Origin: Methyloversatilis universalis FAM5 | Lineage (GTDB): Bacteria > Pseudomonadota > Gammaproteobacteria > Burkholderiales > Rhodocyclaceae | Assembly: GCF_000214035.2 (NCBI RefSeq) | Contig: NZ_AFHG01000057.1 | Coordinates: 1 to 64,000 of the forward strand | DNA length: 64,000 nucleotides | Direction: 5' to 3' | Shown here: positions 47,487 through 57,352 of the stretch, in pieces | Numbering within the stretch: position 1 is the stretch's first letter | Layout: each line of letters opens with the position of its first letter | The notes under the pieces: generated by a model | Database searches by the model: none | Seen by the model: the letters and a program-made list of their open reading frames with translations, nothing else | What the model was told of the DNA's origin: nothing | Position numbers and translations under genes: made by a program

Positions 47487-48860
47487 TTACGACGTCGAAT
47501 CGGTCCGCGGCAGTTCGAGCGCGAATTCGGCGCCGCCCTGCGGGTGGTTGCGCGCAGTCAGCGTGCCGCCGTGCTGTTCGACGATGCCGTAGCTGATGGA
47601 CAGGCCCAGGCCGGTGCCCTTGCCGACCGGCTTGGTGGTGAAGAACGGTTCGAAGATGCGCGACAGGTATTCGTCGGGGATGCCCGGGCCACTGTCGCGC
47701 AGGGTCATGCGCACGGTGTCGCCACGGCTTTCGCAGGCAAGGTCGAGGCGGACGGTCTGGCCGTCGCTGCCGGCGGCGTCGCAGGCGTTCTGCAGCAGGT
47801 TCATCACCACCTGCTGCAGCTGGCCGGCGCTGCCCTGCACGATGCAGGGTTCACCCGGCGTCCAGTCCAGTTCGATGTCGGCGGTGCTGCCCTTGCGTAT
47901 CCAGTGGATGGCGCGGCGGATGACGGTGTTCAGATCCACCGGCTCACGCGTGCCGGAATCGACCGCGGAAAAGCGTTTCAGGCCATTGACGATGTCGGCG
48001 GTGCGCTGGGCACCTTCGACCGTGCCTTCGATCAGCGAAGGCAGGTCCTTCAGCAGGTGTTCGATGCGCAGCTTCACCCGCATGTCGGCCAGCTCTTCGT
48101 CGCTGGCGCCTTCGTGCACCGCGTCGATGTAGCGGCCCATGCGCTCGCTGTATTTCTTCAGCGCATGCACGTTGCCGAGCACGAAGCTGATCGGGTTGTT
48201 CAGTTCGTGCGCGACGCCGGCGACCAGCCGGCCGAGCGAGGCCATCTTTTCGGAATGCAGCAGCTGCTGCTGCGCCAGCTTGAGCGCCTCGTGCGCCTCG
48301 CGCAGTTCGTGATAGGCGCGTTTCAGTTCGGCGGTGGGCCGGCCGACGAACACGGTGCCGGCGCGCCGGCCGTTGCGCGCGAAGCGCGGCGTGAGGTTCG
48401 CGTCCACCGGCACCGGGCGGCCTTCGGCATCGAGCAGGTTCAGTTCGGCCGCGGCGCCACGGCGTGACGGATTGGCGTCGCCCAGAATGCCGCGCAGCCG
48501 CGCCGCGCTGTCGTTGTCAGCGAGCAGCGCATACACCGGCGTGCCGTGCAGCAGATCGTCGCTGCGGCCGACCAGTTCGCACAGCGCGGCATTGGTTTCC
48601 TCGATCTCGCCGCGCTCGTTGCACACCAGCAGCACGTCCGACATGGCGGACATGACGCTGAAGATGAACTGCTGCGACTCCTCCAGCTCGACGTTCTTCT
48701 GTTCGAGCGCGATTTCGTCGCTCACCAGCTGCGAATACACCTCGTCCATGCGCTGGATCACGTCCAGCCAGGTCGCCTCGTCCACGCCCTCGATATGGGC
48801 GCGCGCCAGCAGGTGTTCGGTGTCGGCGGAAGCTTTCGGACTGTCCGGGGTGTGGGGCAT
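47487..48860 (-). CDS. hoxJ: PAS sensor histidine kinase of the HoxJ/HupT type
   Basis: The 457-residue kinase has no membrane helix. An N-terminal coiled region leads into a PAS domain (about residues 60-170), then the phosphoacceptor block [32 protein letters not shown] (His218), and an ATPase domain with [18 protein letters not shown] and [15 protein letters not shown]. Soluble PAS kinases with [17 protein letters not shown] are typical of HupT/HoxJ, which read the regulatory hydrogenase. The location apart from hoxBC is unusual. Kinase class is firm; HoxJ identity rests on this signature and on the presence of HoxABC. Confidence 0.75.
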   Translation of the reverse strand: MPHTPDSPKASADTEHLLARAHIEGVDEATWLDVIQRMDEVYSQLVSDEIALEQKNVELEESQQFIFSVMSAMSDVLLVCNERGEIEETNAALCELVGRSDDLLHGTPVYALLADNDSAARLRGILGDANPSRRGAAAELNLLDAEGRPVPVDANLTPRFARNGRRAGTVFVGRPTAELKRAYHELREAHEALKLAQQQLLHSEKMASLGRLVAGVAHELNNPISFVLGNVHALKKYSERMGRYIDAVHEGASDEELADMRVKLRIEHLLKDLPSLIEGTVEGAQRTADIVNGLKRFSAVDSGTREPVDLNTVIRRAIHWIRKGSTADIELDWTPGEPCIVQGSAGQLQQVVMNLLQNACDAAGSDGQTVRLDLACESRGDTVRMTLRDSGPGIPDEYLSRIFEPFFTTKPVGKGTGLGLSISYGIVEQHGGTLTARNHPQGGAEFALELPRTDSTS

Positions 48861-48880
48861 GACGGCGCTCGGCGCGAAGT

Positions 48881-49645
48881 TCAGGCCGCCATGCTAGCCG
48901 CAGCGCGGCGCCAGTGGCCGGGCGGCTGGCCGAAACGCTGGGTGAAGCGGCGGGTGAAGGCACTCTGGTCGGCAAAGCCGGTGTCGGCCGCGATGTCGGC
49001 CAGCGTGCGCTCAGGGCGGTCGAGCAGGGCGAGGGCGGCGTCCAGCCGCAGCCGGGTCAGGTAGCGGTGCGGCGCTTCGCCGAAGGCATCGACGAACAGG
49101 TCGTGGAAGCGCCGCGGGCCGTAGCCGAAATGCGCGGCCAGCACCGCCAGCGACGGCGGCTCGCCGGCGTGGGCGCGCAGCCAGCCGTCGATGCGGGCGA
49201 CCGGAAAGCGGCGGGCGTCGTCCGCTGCCGGGGTAGCGTGCAGCCGGCGTGCCAGATCGTCGGCGAAGCGGGCGGCCAGCATCCAGTGGCGCGGCCGCGA
49301 CACGCTGCTGTCGCGCACGCCCAGCAGCGGCTGTACCCGGCCACGCAGCGGGGCGTCGATCAGGAAGGGCTGCGGCCGCTCGAACAGTGCGCGGGGCAGG
49401 GCGACAGAATCGGCCGGCAGATCCACCACCAGCTGGCGGTTGTCGTGGTCGAGGCCACGGTAGTCGTGCCGGGTGCCGGCCGGAATCACCAGACCGGCGC
49501 CGGCATCGACCCGGTGCAGGTGGCCCTCCACCTCCAGTTCGGTCCCGCCGTCGCCGCCCAGCACCACCTGATGGAAGTCGTGCGCGTGCCCGGCCGGTTC
49601 GGCGGCGTAGCAGCGGGTATCGACATTGGGATCGGCGGCGTGCAT
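48881..49645 (-). CDS. AraC-family transcriptional regulator with cupin sensor
   Basis: The 254-residue protein has an N-terminal cupin-like domain (HAHDFHQVVLGGDGGTELEVEGHLHRVDAGAGLVIPAGTRHDY) and a C-terminal double helix-turn-helix (LAVLAAHFGYGPRRFHDLFVDAFGEAPHRYLTRLRLDAALALLDRPERTLADIAADTGFADQSAFTRRFTQRFGQPPGHWRR). It lies 10 bases before the start side of the EamA exporter gene's end and probably belongs with it; the effector is unknown. Confidence 0.88.
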   Translation of the reverse strand: MHAADPNVDTRCYAAEPAGHAHDFHQVVLGGDGGTELEVEGHLHRVDAGAGLVIPAGTRHDYRGLDHDNRQLVVDLPADSVALPRALFERPQPFLIDAPLRGRVQPLLGVRDSSVSRPRHWMLAARFADDLARRLHATPAADDARRFPVARIDGWLRAHAGEPPSLAVLAAHFGYGPRRFHDLFVDAFGEAPHRYLTRLRLDAALALLDRPERTLADIAADTGFADQSAFTRRFTQRFGQPPGHWRRAAASMAA

Positions 49646-49655
49646 GGCATGACTT

Positions 49656-50516
49656 TCAGCGACGCCGGCACAGTAGCACGCCGCCCAGGGCCAGCGCGAA
49701 ACCGCCGATCTGCAGCGGACTGAGTCGCTCGCCGAACAGCAGTGCCGCCTGCACCGCGGCCAGCGGCGGCACCAGCAGCACCAGCACGCTCACCCGCGCG
49801 GCCGAGCCCTGACGCACCATCCACACCAGCAGCGTGCTGCCGATGGCCGACAGACCGAGCACCGCCCACGCCAGCGCGCCCCAGAGCGCGACACCCGGCA
49901 CCCACAGCGACTCGCCGAGCAGCAGCGCCGCCACGCCGGTGACCAGCGCGCCTGCGGCGTTCTGCAGCGCGCTGGAGCTGGACAGATCGGTCGCCGCGAT
50001 CGAGGTTTTCTGGATCAGCGTACCGGCGGTGATGGCGGCCACCGACAGCAGGGCGACCGCCAGCACCCCGGGCGACAGCGCTTCCGGCCCCACCGTGGCC
50101 AGATGCGGCGCAAGCACCAGCCCGACGCCCAGCGCGCCGGCCAACAGTCCACCCCAGAAATGACGGCCCAGCGGCTCACCGAACAGCCGCTGGGCGACCA
50201 GGGCGGTCAGCATGGGCTGCAGCGTGGCGAGCAGCGCCATCACCGCGGGCGACAGGCCGTGCGACACCGCCCAGTAACCGCCCCCCATGTACACACCCTG
50301 AAGCAATGCACCGGCGATCAGATGCGTGGGCCACTGATCGCGCGCCGGCCAGCGTGCACCAGCGGCGAACGCGATGCCTCCGAACAGCAGCGTGGTGAGC
50401 ACGAAGCGCGCGCACAGGAAGAGGCCGGGGGCGGCCGCACCGTCGATGGCCCGGGCGACGATGAAGCCGGTGGACCAGACAAGCACGAACAGTACGGGAG
50501 CAAGCAGCGCGGACAC
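49656..50516 (-). CDS. EamA (drug/metabolite transporter) family protein
   Basis: About ten hydrophobic helices in two EamA repeats are visible, starting VSALLAPVLFVLVWSTGFIVARAI and with YMGGGYWAVSHGLSPAVMALLATLQPMLTAL and LLVPPLAAVQAALLFGERLSPLQIGGFALALGGVLL. I use the GTG at 50516 because the family begins here; the open frame continues to an ATG at 50705 that overlaps the esterase gene, and no strong ribosome site marks either. Exporters paired with AraC-type regulators are common. Confidence 0.75.
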   Translation of the reverse strand: MSALLAPVLFVLVWSTGFIVARAIDGAAAPGLFLCARFVLTTLLFGGIAFAAGARWPARDQWPTHLIAGALLQGVYMGGGYWAVSHGLSPAVMALLATLQPMLTALVAQRLFGEPLGRHFWGGLLAGALGVGLVLAPHLATVGPEALSPGVLAVALLSVAAITAGTLIQKTSIAATDLSSSSALQNAAGALVTGVAALLLGESLWVPGVALWGALAWAVLGLSAIGSTLLVWMVRQGSAARVSVLVLLVPPLAAVQAALLFGERLSPLQIGGFALALGGVLLCRRR

Positions 50517-50598
50517 GGCAAGGGCGGAGGGACGGAAAGCGACAGTCTGCCGCCGTCCGGGCAGTGCTGTCTTGTCGAAAACTGCAGCGCTGACCGGC

Positions 50599-51594
50599 TC
50601 AGTCCGCTTCGAACTGCCGCCGCACGAAGGCCCACACCATGCGCGACGCGTCAGGCCCGCTGGCATCGCCGTGCGGCTCGCGCGCATCGCCGCCGCTCCA
50701 GGCATGACCGAGGCCCTCGATCTCGCACAGCATGCTCACGGTGCGGCGGCCCTTGCGGTAACGGGTCATGGTCATCGGCAGGCGCGAGCCGCGCTGCACC
50801 CGGGTGGCGCTGCCGGCACGGGCGCCCGCCTGCTCCGCCCAGAGCTGCGCCGCGGCACGGCCGCATTCCGGCCACACCACGCGGTCACGCGAGCCGTGAA
50901 TGACCAGCAGAGGCGGCCACGGCGGACCCGGTTCCGGTGCCGCGGGGGAACGTTGCCCGCGCATGGCCGCCAGCGCGTCCGAGGCCGCGTCGGCACACCC
51001 TGGCGCCACACCGGAATGCATGACCACCGCACGGAAGCGGGCAGGGTGGCGGGTGGCCAGCAGCGCGGCCATGCTGGCACCGGCGGACAGGCCGGCCAGC
51101 GCGATGCGCGCCGGATCGACCGGGTGGAACAGGCAGACCTGATCGATGGCCGCCATCAGGCAGGACATTTCGCCCGGGGCCCGGCGCGAACGGGTGCCGA
51201 ACCAGTTCCAGCAGCCCTGCGCGTTCGCGCTGCGCTCATGCAGCGGATACAGCACCATGAAGCGCTCGCGCGCGGCAATGCGGTTCATGCGCGTGCTGAG
51301 CGCGAAGCCGCGGTCGTCCTGCCCGCATCCGTGCAGCATGACCAGCAGCGGCAGTTTCTCGCCGCGGCGTAGGCCACGCGGGCGGAACAGGTGGAAACGC
51401 CGCATCCCGCCCAGACCCAACGCCTGGCCGGCCATCCAGTCGCCATCGCCGGGGGGCGCGCGCATGCGTTCGGCCGCGCTGTCGAGCGCGCGGCGCAGCA
51501 CGCGGCGACCGGAGCGCAATGTCGATCGCGTCATCGCGGACACCACGCGTCCCATCGAACGGGCGAGGGCAGATTGCCCACGGCGGCGCGCCAT
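50599..51594 (-). CDS. PHB depolymerase/feruloyl-esterase-like alpha/beta hydrolase
   Basis: The 331-residue hydrolase has the esterase PHB-depolymerase layout: LLVMLHGCGQDDRGFALSTRMNRIAARERFMVLYP (oxyanion), CWNWF, RIALAGLSAGASMAALLA with the catalytic Ser, LLVIHGSRDRVV with the Asp and GLGHAWSGGD with the His. No signal peptide is seen, so an intracellular polyester or acyl substrate is likely. The ATG at 51594 is favoured over 51720. Confidence 0.85.
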   Translation of the reverse strand: MARRRGQSALARSMGRVVSAMTRSTLRSGRRVLRRALDSAAERMRAPPGDGDWMAGQALGLGGMRRFHLFRPRGLRRGEKLPLLVMLHGCGQDDRGFALSTRMNRIAARERFMVLYPLHERSANAQGCWNWFGTRSRRAPGEMSCLMAAIDQVCLFHPVDPARIALAGLSAGASMAALLATRHPARFRAVVMHSGVAPGCADAASDALAAMRGQRSPAAPEPGPPWPPLLVIHGSRDRVVWPECGRAAAQLWAEQAGARAGSATRVQRGSRLPMTMTRYRKGRRTVSMLCEIEGLGHAWSGGDAREPHGDASGPDASRMVWAFVRRQFEAD

Positions 51595-51939
51595 ATTCAA
51601 GGCGCCCCGGCCGCGCGCATTGCAGCGGCATGACGGACAGTCATCGACATCGTGAGCGGAGCCGTACGGTGAAAAGCCCCAGTCTAAGCGGCGGGGCGAC
51701 GACTGCGTCGCATCTGACACAGCGCTGTTCCGGTCGAGATGTAATCGGTCATTTCAGGACGATCACCCGGCCGCGTCAGGTGAAACCATTTGCATCGTGG
51801 GAGATCGCGCAGGATGATGTGGCCGTCAGGCATCATGCCGACGGGATGACGCGCACGCCAGTCAGCCTGCTGTCCGTCCATCCTCCCGGAATGCGCGCCC
51901 GCAGAGGCGCCATTCCAGAGTCTTGTCTGGGGCCCTGCG
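51595..51939. other. Intergenic region between divergent esterase and GGDEF/EAL genes
   Basis: The 345 bases separate divergent genes and must hold both promoters. No clear -10/-35 pair, repeat or RNA gene was recognised. A short minus-strand open frame (51684-51956) has no ribosome site, overlaps the next gene and resembles nothing I know, so it is not called. Confidence 0.5.
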
Positions 51940-54132
51940 ATGAAGTGTCCATCCATTCTTCCGTCCGAACCTGAAAGGCTGCGGTCGCTCGATGCCTATG
52001 GTCTGGGCAGCGACCGCCCGCTGCCCAGCCTGGATCCGGTGGTGCGCATCGCCGCCCGCATGTTCGGCATGCCGGTTGCCGCGGTAAATCTGATCGGCAG
52101 CGACCACGTTTTCTTCGCGGCCAGCACCGGCATCGACGAGCCGGTCGACATGAGCCGTGACGTGTCCTTCTGCGCGCACGCGATCAATCAGGGCGACGTG
52201 ATGGTGGTGCCCGACGCGCTGACCGACGAGCGCTTTCATGACAACCCGCTGGTGACCGGTCGCGCCTGCCTGCGCTTCTATGCCGGCGTACCGCTGCTGT
52301 CGCCGGACGGGCACGCCCTCGGCGCGCTGTGCGTGATCGACAGCGTCCCGCACAAGGATTTCAGCGACGAGGACTGCGAACGTCTGCGCGAGCTGGCCCG
52401 CATGGCGGCCGACCGCCTCGAACTGCGGCGGATCGAGGTGGCGCCCGAGCACAGCCGCCCGGCCTTCGACGAATTCGCGCGCAACGCCCCGAACCCGCTG
52501 ATCGCCTTCGACGCCGACGCGCGGCTGATCGGCTGCAACGGTGCCGCGGCCATGCTGCTGGGCCGCACCCCGGAACAGGGCCTCGGCGAGCCGGTGGACA
52601 CGCTGCTGCCGGAACGCGATCGCGTCGCCTTCCGCGCACTGCTCGCGCCTGCGGTCGCGCAGGGCTCGCTCGACGGACTGGCGGTGCCCAAGGACATCAT
52701 CGGCCTGCGCACCGACGGCGTCGAACTGCTGCTCGGGCTCACGCTGTTCCTGCACCGCGAACCGGATGGCATCACCTTCAGCGCCCACCTGCAGGATTGC
52801 AGCGAGCGCCGTGAGCGCGAGAACGCGCTGCGCCGCATGGCCAGCACCGACGGCCTGACCGGGCTGGCCAACCGCGCCGGCTTCTTCCGCCGGGTCGAAG
52901 AGGTGCTGACCCGGCCGTCACCGGCGGCAGTCATCATGATCGACCTGGACGGCTTCAAGGACGTGAATGACACGCTGGGCCACGCCATCGGCGACGGCAT
53001 CCTGCAGCAGGTCGGTCACCGGCTGCAGGCGCTGGTCGATGGCGACGGCGTGGCCGCACGCATCGGCGGCGACGAGTTCGCGCTGCTGCTGGCCGGCACC
53101 GCCGACCTGAGCCGCGCAGGCGAGGTGGCGCACGCGGTGCTGACGACGATAGAGGATCCCATCGTGGTTGATGGCCACGAAGTGAGGGTGGCGGCCAGCT
53201 GCGGGCTGGCGGTCGCACCGCTGCACGCCAGCGAGGCGCTGGAACTGATCAGCAATGCCGATCTGGCGCTGTTCAAGGCGAAGAGCATCGGCCGCGCGCA
53301 GTGCTTCACCTTCCAGCCGGCACTGCGCATGGAGGCGGTGGCCCGCCGCCTGTACAGCATGGAACTGCACCGCGCCGCGCACGAAGGCGAATTCCTGCTG
53401 TTCTACCAGCCCCAGGTCAGACTGTCCGACGGCGCGCTGACCGGGGCCGAGGCGCTGATACGCTGGCTGCACCCGGAACGCGGCCTGCTGGCGCCGGCCG
53501 CCTTCCTGCCGGCACTCGAGGGCGGCCCGCTGGCCGCGACCGTAGGCGCCTGGACGCTGGAAGAGGCCTGCGCACAGGCCGCCTACTGGCGTCGCAACGG
53601 CGCACCGGATTTCCGCATGGGGGTGAATCTTTTCGGCGCGCAGTTCCGGGTCGGCGACCTGACCGAACAGGTCAGATCCGCGCTCGAAAGGCACGGCCTG
53701 CCGCCGGAGGCGCTTGAACTGGAAGTGACCGAGAACATCGTGCTCGACCACGACGATCTGGTGCTGGATACGCTGCAGCGGGTGCGCGCGCTGGGGGTGG
53801 GCGTGTCCTTCGACGACTTCGGCACCGGCTTCGCCTCGCTCAGCCTGCTCAAGCGCTATCCGCTGACCCGCATCAAGATCGACCGCTCCTTCGTCGAGGC
53901 CATGCTGGAATCGGAACGCGACGCATCGGTGGTGCGCGCCATCCTCGACATCACCCGCAGTTTCGCGCTCGACAGCATCGCCGAAGGCATCGAACAGGAC
54001 GTGCAGCGGATACGCCTGTTCCGCGAGGGCTGCGTGCACGGACAGGGCTATCTGTTCGGTCAGGCACTGTCCGCAGACCAGTTCGCCCAGGCTTTCGGGC
54101 TGGGCGGCGGCAGCCGGATTTCGAACGGCTGA
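51940..54132 (+). CDS. GAF-PAS-GGDEF-EAL protein (cyclic di-GMP turnover)
   Basis: The 730-residue cytoplasmic protein has a GAF domain (about residues 25-165: FFAASTGIDEPVDMSRDVSFCAHAI, FYAGVPLLSPDGHALGALCVID), a PAS domain (about 175-290), a GGDEF domain with intact RIGGDEFALLL, and an EAL domain with AEALIRW, MGVNLFGAQF, ELEVTENIV, SFDDFGTGFASLSLLK, IKIDRSFV and SIAEGIE. Both catalytic sites look complete, so it could make or degrade cyclic di-GMP. The signal sensed by GAF/PAS is unknown. Confidence 0.92.
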   Translation: MKCPSILPSEPERLRSLDAYGLGSDRPLPSLDPVVRIAARMFGMPVAAVNLIGSDHVFFAASTGIDEPVDMSRDVSFCAHAINQGDVMVVPDALTDERFHDNPLVTGRACLRFYAGVPLLSPDGHALGALCVIDSVPHKDFSDEDCERLRELARMAADRLELRRIEVAPEHSRPAFDEFARNAPNPLIAFDADARLIGCNGAAAMLLGRTPEQGLGEPVDTLLPERDRVAFRALLAPAVAQGSLDGLAVPKDIIGLRTDGVELLLGLTLFLHREPDGITFSAHLQDCSERRERENALRRMASTDGLTGLANRAGFFRRVEEVLTRPSPAAVIMIDLDGFKDVNDTLGHAIGDGILQQVGHRLQALVDGDGVAARIGGDEFALLLAGTADLSRAGEVAHAVLTTIEDPIVVDGHEVRVAASCGLAVAPLHASEALELISNADLALFKAKSIGRAQCFTFQPALRMEAVARRLYSMELHRAAHEGEFLLFYQPQVRLSDGALTGAEALIRWLHPERGLLAPAAFLPALEGGPLAATVGAWTLEEACAQAAYWRRNGAPDFRMGVNLFGAQFRVGDLTEQVRSALERHGLPPEALELEVTENIVLDHDDLVLDTLQRVRALGVGVSFDDFGTGFASLSLLKRYPLTRIKIDRSFVEAMLESERDASVVRAILDITRSFALDSIAEGIEQDVQRIRLFREGCVHGQGYLFGQALSADQFAQAFGLGGGSRISNG

Positions 54133-54151
54133 CCGAAGGTGGCGGGCGGCC

Positions 54152-54970
54152 TCAGTCGGTCGCCAGCGCGCGCAGCCGGGCCAGCAGGTCGGGCTGGTCC
54201 GCCACCGGCAGGCCGAACAGGTCCTGCACCGCGGCGATCAGCGCTTCGGCGTCGGGCAGCGTGCGGCGGGCGACGCTGCCGTCAGCCCGGTATTCGGACA
54301 GTTCGCGGTTGAACAGCGTCCAGCGCCGGTCGGCACCGGCGCGCGCCAGCATCAGATTGCCGGTGAAAATGGACTGCGGATGGGTGGACAGGAAGTAGCT
54401 CGACGCCTCGTAGTCACAGCCGTGCATCGGCAGGCGGCGCACCCGGTACAGATTCTTCCACTCGCCGGCCACCAGCGACTGCAGCCACCAGTAATCGTCG
54501 CGTTGCAGCAGGCGGTAGGCGCCGTGCGGCGTGCGCTGTTCGAGCCGGTCTTCCCAGTGCAGACCGGCGGTCACCGTGAGACCGCCGAAACCGACATCGA
54601 CCAGGCGCGGGCCCTGCGGCGTCGTCACATCCAGCAGCATGTGCGACTGCGGGGTCAGTGCGTCTTCCGGCTGGTTCCACATCACGCGGGCCGCCAGTTC
54701 GGTCACCGTGAAGCCCAGCGCCTGCAGCGCATCGGCGAACAGACGCCCATGCTCGAAACAGTAGCCGCCGCGACCCTGCGACAGCAGCTTGTCGGTCACG
54801 CTGGCGGCATCGACCGGCACCGGTCGGCTGCGCAGCGGATCGAGGTTCTCGAACGGAATGGCGATGGTGTGCGCCAGTATCAGCGCGTCGAGCGTGCCGG
54901 CATCCGGCGCGGGTCGGTCACTGCCGGTCCAGGCGATGCGGGCGAGATAGGCGTCGAGCGGGAAGGACAT
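54152..54970 (-). CDS. nat: Arylamine N-acetyltransferase
   Basis: The 272-residue enzyme transfers acetyl groups from acetyl-CoA to arylamines and hydrazines. The catalytic triad is visible as RGGYCFEHGRLF (Cys), QSHMLLDV (His) and LVDVGFGG (Asp). The ATG at 54970 gives the standard start MSFPLDAYLARI; the extension to 55069 adds no conserved residues. It is convergent with the GGDEF/EAL gene. Confidence 0.92.
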   Translation of the reverse strand: MSFPLDAYLARIAWTGSDRPAPDAGTLDALILAHTIAIPFENLDPLRSRPVPVDAASVTDKLLSQGRGGYCFEHGRLFADALQALGFTVTELAARVMWNQPEDALTPQSHMLLDVTTPQGPRLVDVGFGGLTVTAGLHWEDRLEQRTPHGAYRLLQRDDYWWLQSLVAGEWKNLYRVRRLPMHGCDYEASSYFLSTHPQSIFTGNLMLARAGADRRWTLFNRELSEYRADGSVARRTLPDAEALIAAVQDLFGLPVADQPDLLARLRALATD

Positions 54971-55107
54971 GGCGGCGGCGATGGAAGACGAAGGCGCGAT
55001 GATGCCGCGTGCCTCGGCCGCGGCATCATCGAACATGTCACGCCGCGCCATGAAGACTGTGCTGCACACGGCAGGCCTCGGCGCGGGCCGGGCCTGCCGC
55101 GTGGCCT

Positions 55108-56592
55108 TTACAGACTGCCGCCGGAGAACAGTGCCTTGCGGATCACCGCATGCACGCCCCAGTTGCCATCCACCACCTGGGTGACCGCGAAATCGACGCC
55201 GACCGACAGCAGCGAGATCGCTTCGTCCTCGCTCAGGCCCTGGGTGTCCATCAGGAAGGTGCGGCTCTTGCGGAAGGCGTCGCGCAGCGCCAGATCGACC
55301 GATGACTTGGCGTAGATGTCGCTCTGCGCCTTGTCGCCCAGCTCAGCCAGGTAGTTGGCGAAACTGAAGCCGTGGATCACCCACTCGTCCTGGGTTTCGA
55401 GCAGCGGGTATTCGAGCTTGTCCAGCGGTGTGCCGGCGAGATCGGCCTTCTTGTGCAGGATGAACTGGAAGGTGCCGGTCAGCGAGCACTCGATCGCGGT
55501 ACCGCACAGTTCGGAATCGCCCTGGCCCGCGTGCGGGTCACCGACCGAGAACAGCGCGCCCTTGACCGCGACCGGGTAGTACATGGTGGCGCCCTTGCCG
55601 ATGCGCCAGTTGTCGATATTGCCGCCGGTATAGCTGGGCGGGATGGAATCGACCATGTCCGCTTCCTTCGGTGCGACACCGGCCACGCCGAAGTGCGGCC
55701 GCACCGGTACGCGCACGTTCTTCAGCACGCCGTGGTTCTCTTTCACCGTCGCGTGATCGACGATGACGCCCGGGTAGTCGATGGTCTTGTGCACGACGCC
55801 GAAAGGGTCGGTCTGCGGCGTCCACTGGAAGTTGTACACCGCCTGCGCCCAGTTGCGGTCCAGCCCGGCGTCGATTTCGTAGATGGTGATCACTTCGCGG
55901 TTCTTCGGCTCGGTGATCAGGTCCTTGTAGTGGAAGCCCCACCAGGCGGCCGCATTGACGCCGAAGCTCTTGCCCTTGTACGCCGGGTTGGCGCTCGGCC
56001 GCGGCGCCACATCGACGATGCGCACCTCGAGCACGTCGCCTTCTTCCGCACCCTTCACGTACACCGGACCGGTACAGATGTGCACGCCCAGGCCTTCGCC
56101 GGCGCCCCTGCCGAACAGGCTGGCGTCCATCGGCCCGGCGCCGCGCCGGTTCACGCCCTTTTTCTTCTTGTCCCAGTGGAACACGCTCTCGGCGCCCGGG
56201 TCGCCCTTGATCATGCGGTCGTAATCGTCACCGGCGTGGTGGGTGAGCGTTTCGATGGTGACGAAATCGCCCGAACTGATTTCCACCTGCGGCTTCAGCG
56301 ACTTCGAGAAATAGCCCCAGTGCACCGTGTCGGCGCTGGCCGGAATGAAGTAGTGGCTGCGCGTCTGCATCGTGCCGTCCGCCGCCCGCGCGACCGAACT
56401 GCCGACCAGACCCGCGCCCAGCGTGCCCAGCCCGGCAGCGATCGACCCTTTCAGAAGCCCCCGCCGCGACGGATCCTTGGGCGCCGGATCGTCGATATGC
56501 GGGTCACCGTTGCCATCGACCTCGACGGTCAGATGACCTTTCGAATCGCAGAAACTGCAGTGCTGATGTGCGGGATGTGTGCAGCCGGACAT
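55108..56592 (-). CDS. Tat-exported acetamidase/formamidase family protein
   Basis: The 494-residue protein has a twin-arginine signal (SRRGLLKGSIAAGLGTLGAGLVGSSVARA, residues about 42-70) preceded by an unusual Cys/His-rich leader (CTHPAHQHCSFC, residues 4-15). The mature part matches FmdA/AmdA amidases (GDFVTIETLTHHAGDDY, GVHICTGPVYVKGAEEGDVLEVRI, VRPHFGVAGVAP, GGNIDNW, SVGDPHAGQGDSELCGTAIE). It would hydrolyse short amides in the periplasm, an unusual place for this family. Confidence 0.85.
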   Translation of the reverse strand: MSGCTHPAHQHCSFCDSKGHLTVEVDGNGDPHIDDPAPKDPSRRGLLKGSIAAGLGTLGAGLVGSSVARAADGTMQTRSHYFIPASADTVHWGYFSKSLKPQVEISSGDFVTIETLTHHAGDDYDRMIKGDPGAESVFHWDKKKKGVNRRGAGPMDASLFGRGAGEGLGVHICTGPVYVKGAEEGDVLEVRIVDVAPRPSANPAYKGKSFGVNAAAWWGFHYKDLITEPKNREVITIYEIDAGLDRNWAQAVYNFQWTPQTDPFGVVHKTIDYPGVIVDHATVKENHGVLKNVRVPVRPHFGVAGVAPKEADMVDSIPPSYTGGNIDNWRIGKGATMYYPVAVKGALFSVGDPHAGQGDSELCGTAIECSLTGTFQFILHKKADLAGTPLDKLEYPLLETQDEWVIHGFSFANYLAELGDKAQSDIYAKSSVDLALRDAFRKSRTFLMDTQGLSEDEAISLLSVGVDFAVTQVVDGNWGVHAVIRKALFSGGSL

Positions 56593-56763
56593 GTGATGCG
56601 CTCCTTATCTGGATTGGGATGGAGGCGGAAAGGGTCCTCACCTCGCGCAGCATTCGTGCCAGCCGGAAAGTGCTTTCAGATCAATGGGTAGTAGAGTGGA
56701 GGCATGCCCCCGGACGGTGCGGGCGCACTGAGGCGGCGCAGGGCGGGGATAGCCAGCTGCAGG

Positions 56764-56791
56764 AAAAACGACCGCCCTCGCGTGAGGGCGG
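56764..56791 (-). terminator. Rho-independent terminator downstream of phnA
   Basis: The inverted repeat CCGCCCTC-GCGT-GAGGGCGG (56772-56791) is followed, on the minus strand, by a run of five T (56764-56768). It lies about 80 bases past the phnA stop. The rest of the 277-base gap (56593-56869) shows no gene. Confidence 0.75.
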
Positions 56792-56869
56792 AATTACCGA
56801 TGTCGCAGGTATCGCTGCGGCGCGGCCGATCAATTTCGTGACACCACGAAAATGATCGGCGAGCGCAGG

Positions 56870-57208
56870 TCACACCTTCTTCACGAACTCCGACTTCAGC
56901 TGCATCGAACCGAAGCCGTCGATGCGGCAATCGATGTCGTGGTCGCCCTCGACCAGGCGGATGTTCTTCACCTTGGTACCCACCTTCAGCACCGAAGAAC
57001 TGCCCTTCACCTTCAGATCCTTGATCAGCGTGACGGTATCGCCGTCCTGCAGCACATTGCCGTGCGCGTCCTTCCACACCCGCTGCTCATCGCCCGCAGC
57101 AGCCGCATCCCGGCTCCATTCGTGACCGCATTCCGGACAGATGAGCGAAGCGCCGTCTTCGTAGCTGAATTCGGAATGGCATTGGGGGCAGGGAGGGAGG
57201 GTGCTCAC
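56870..57208 (-). CDS. phnA: PhnA/YjdM-type zinc-ribbon protein
   Basis: The 112-residue protein begins with a zinc ribbon ([26 protein letters not shown], four Cys) and continues with the PhnA domain ([66 protein letters not shown]). Despite its name its biochemical role is unsettled and no phosphonate genes are near. Confidence 0.93.
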   Translation of the reverse strand: MSTLPPCPQCHSEFSYEDGASLICPECGHEWSRDAAAAGDEQRVWKDAHGNVLQDGDTVTLIKDLKVKGSSSVLKVGTKVKNIRLVEGDHDIDCRIDGFGSMQLKSEFVKKV

Positions 57209-57352
57209 GTAGGATTCTGGAAAAAGTGGATCGGTGAGTGGGAAAACGCTTGGATGGCAGCCTGTTCACCAGCTTCATCGGCACAGGTGAAATCACCACG
57301 GGGCTTCGCGGTCGTGCCGCCAGTCTGCAGGTCGGGATCGATCTGCCCGCCC

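Noticed and set aside
51684-51956. Short minus-strand frame between the esterase and GGDEF/EAL genes
   Set aside because: No ribosome site, overlaps the start of the following gene, and no recognisable family.
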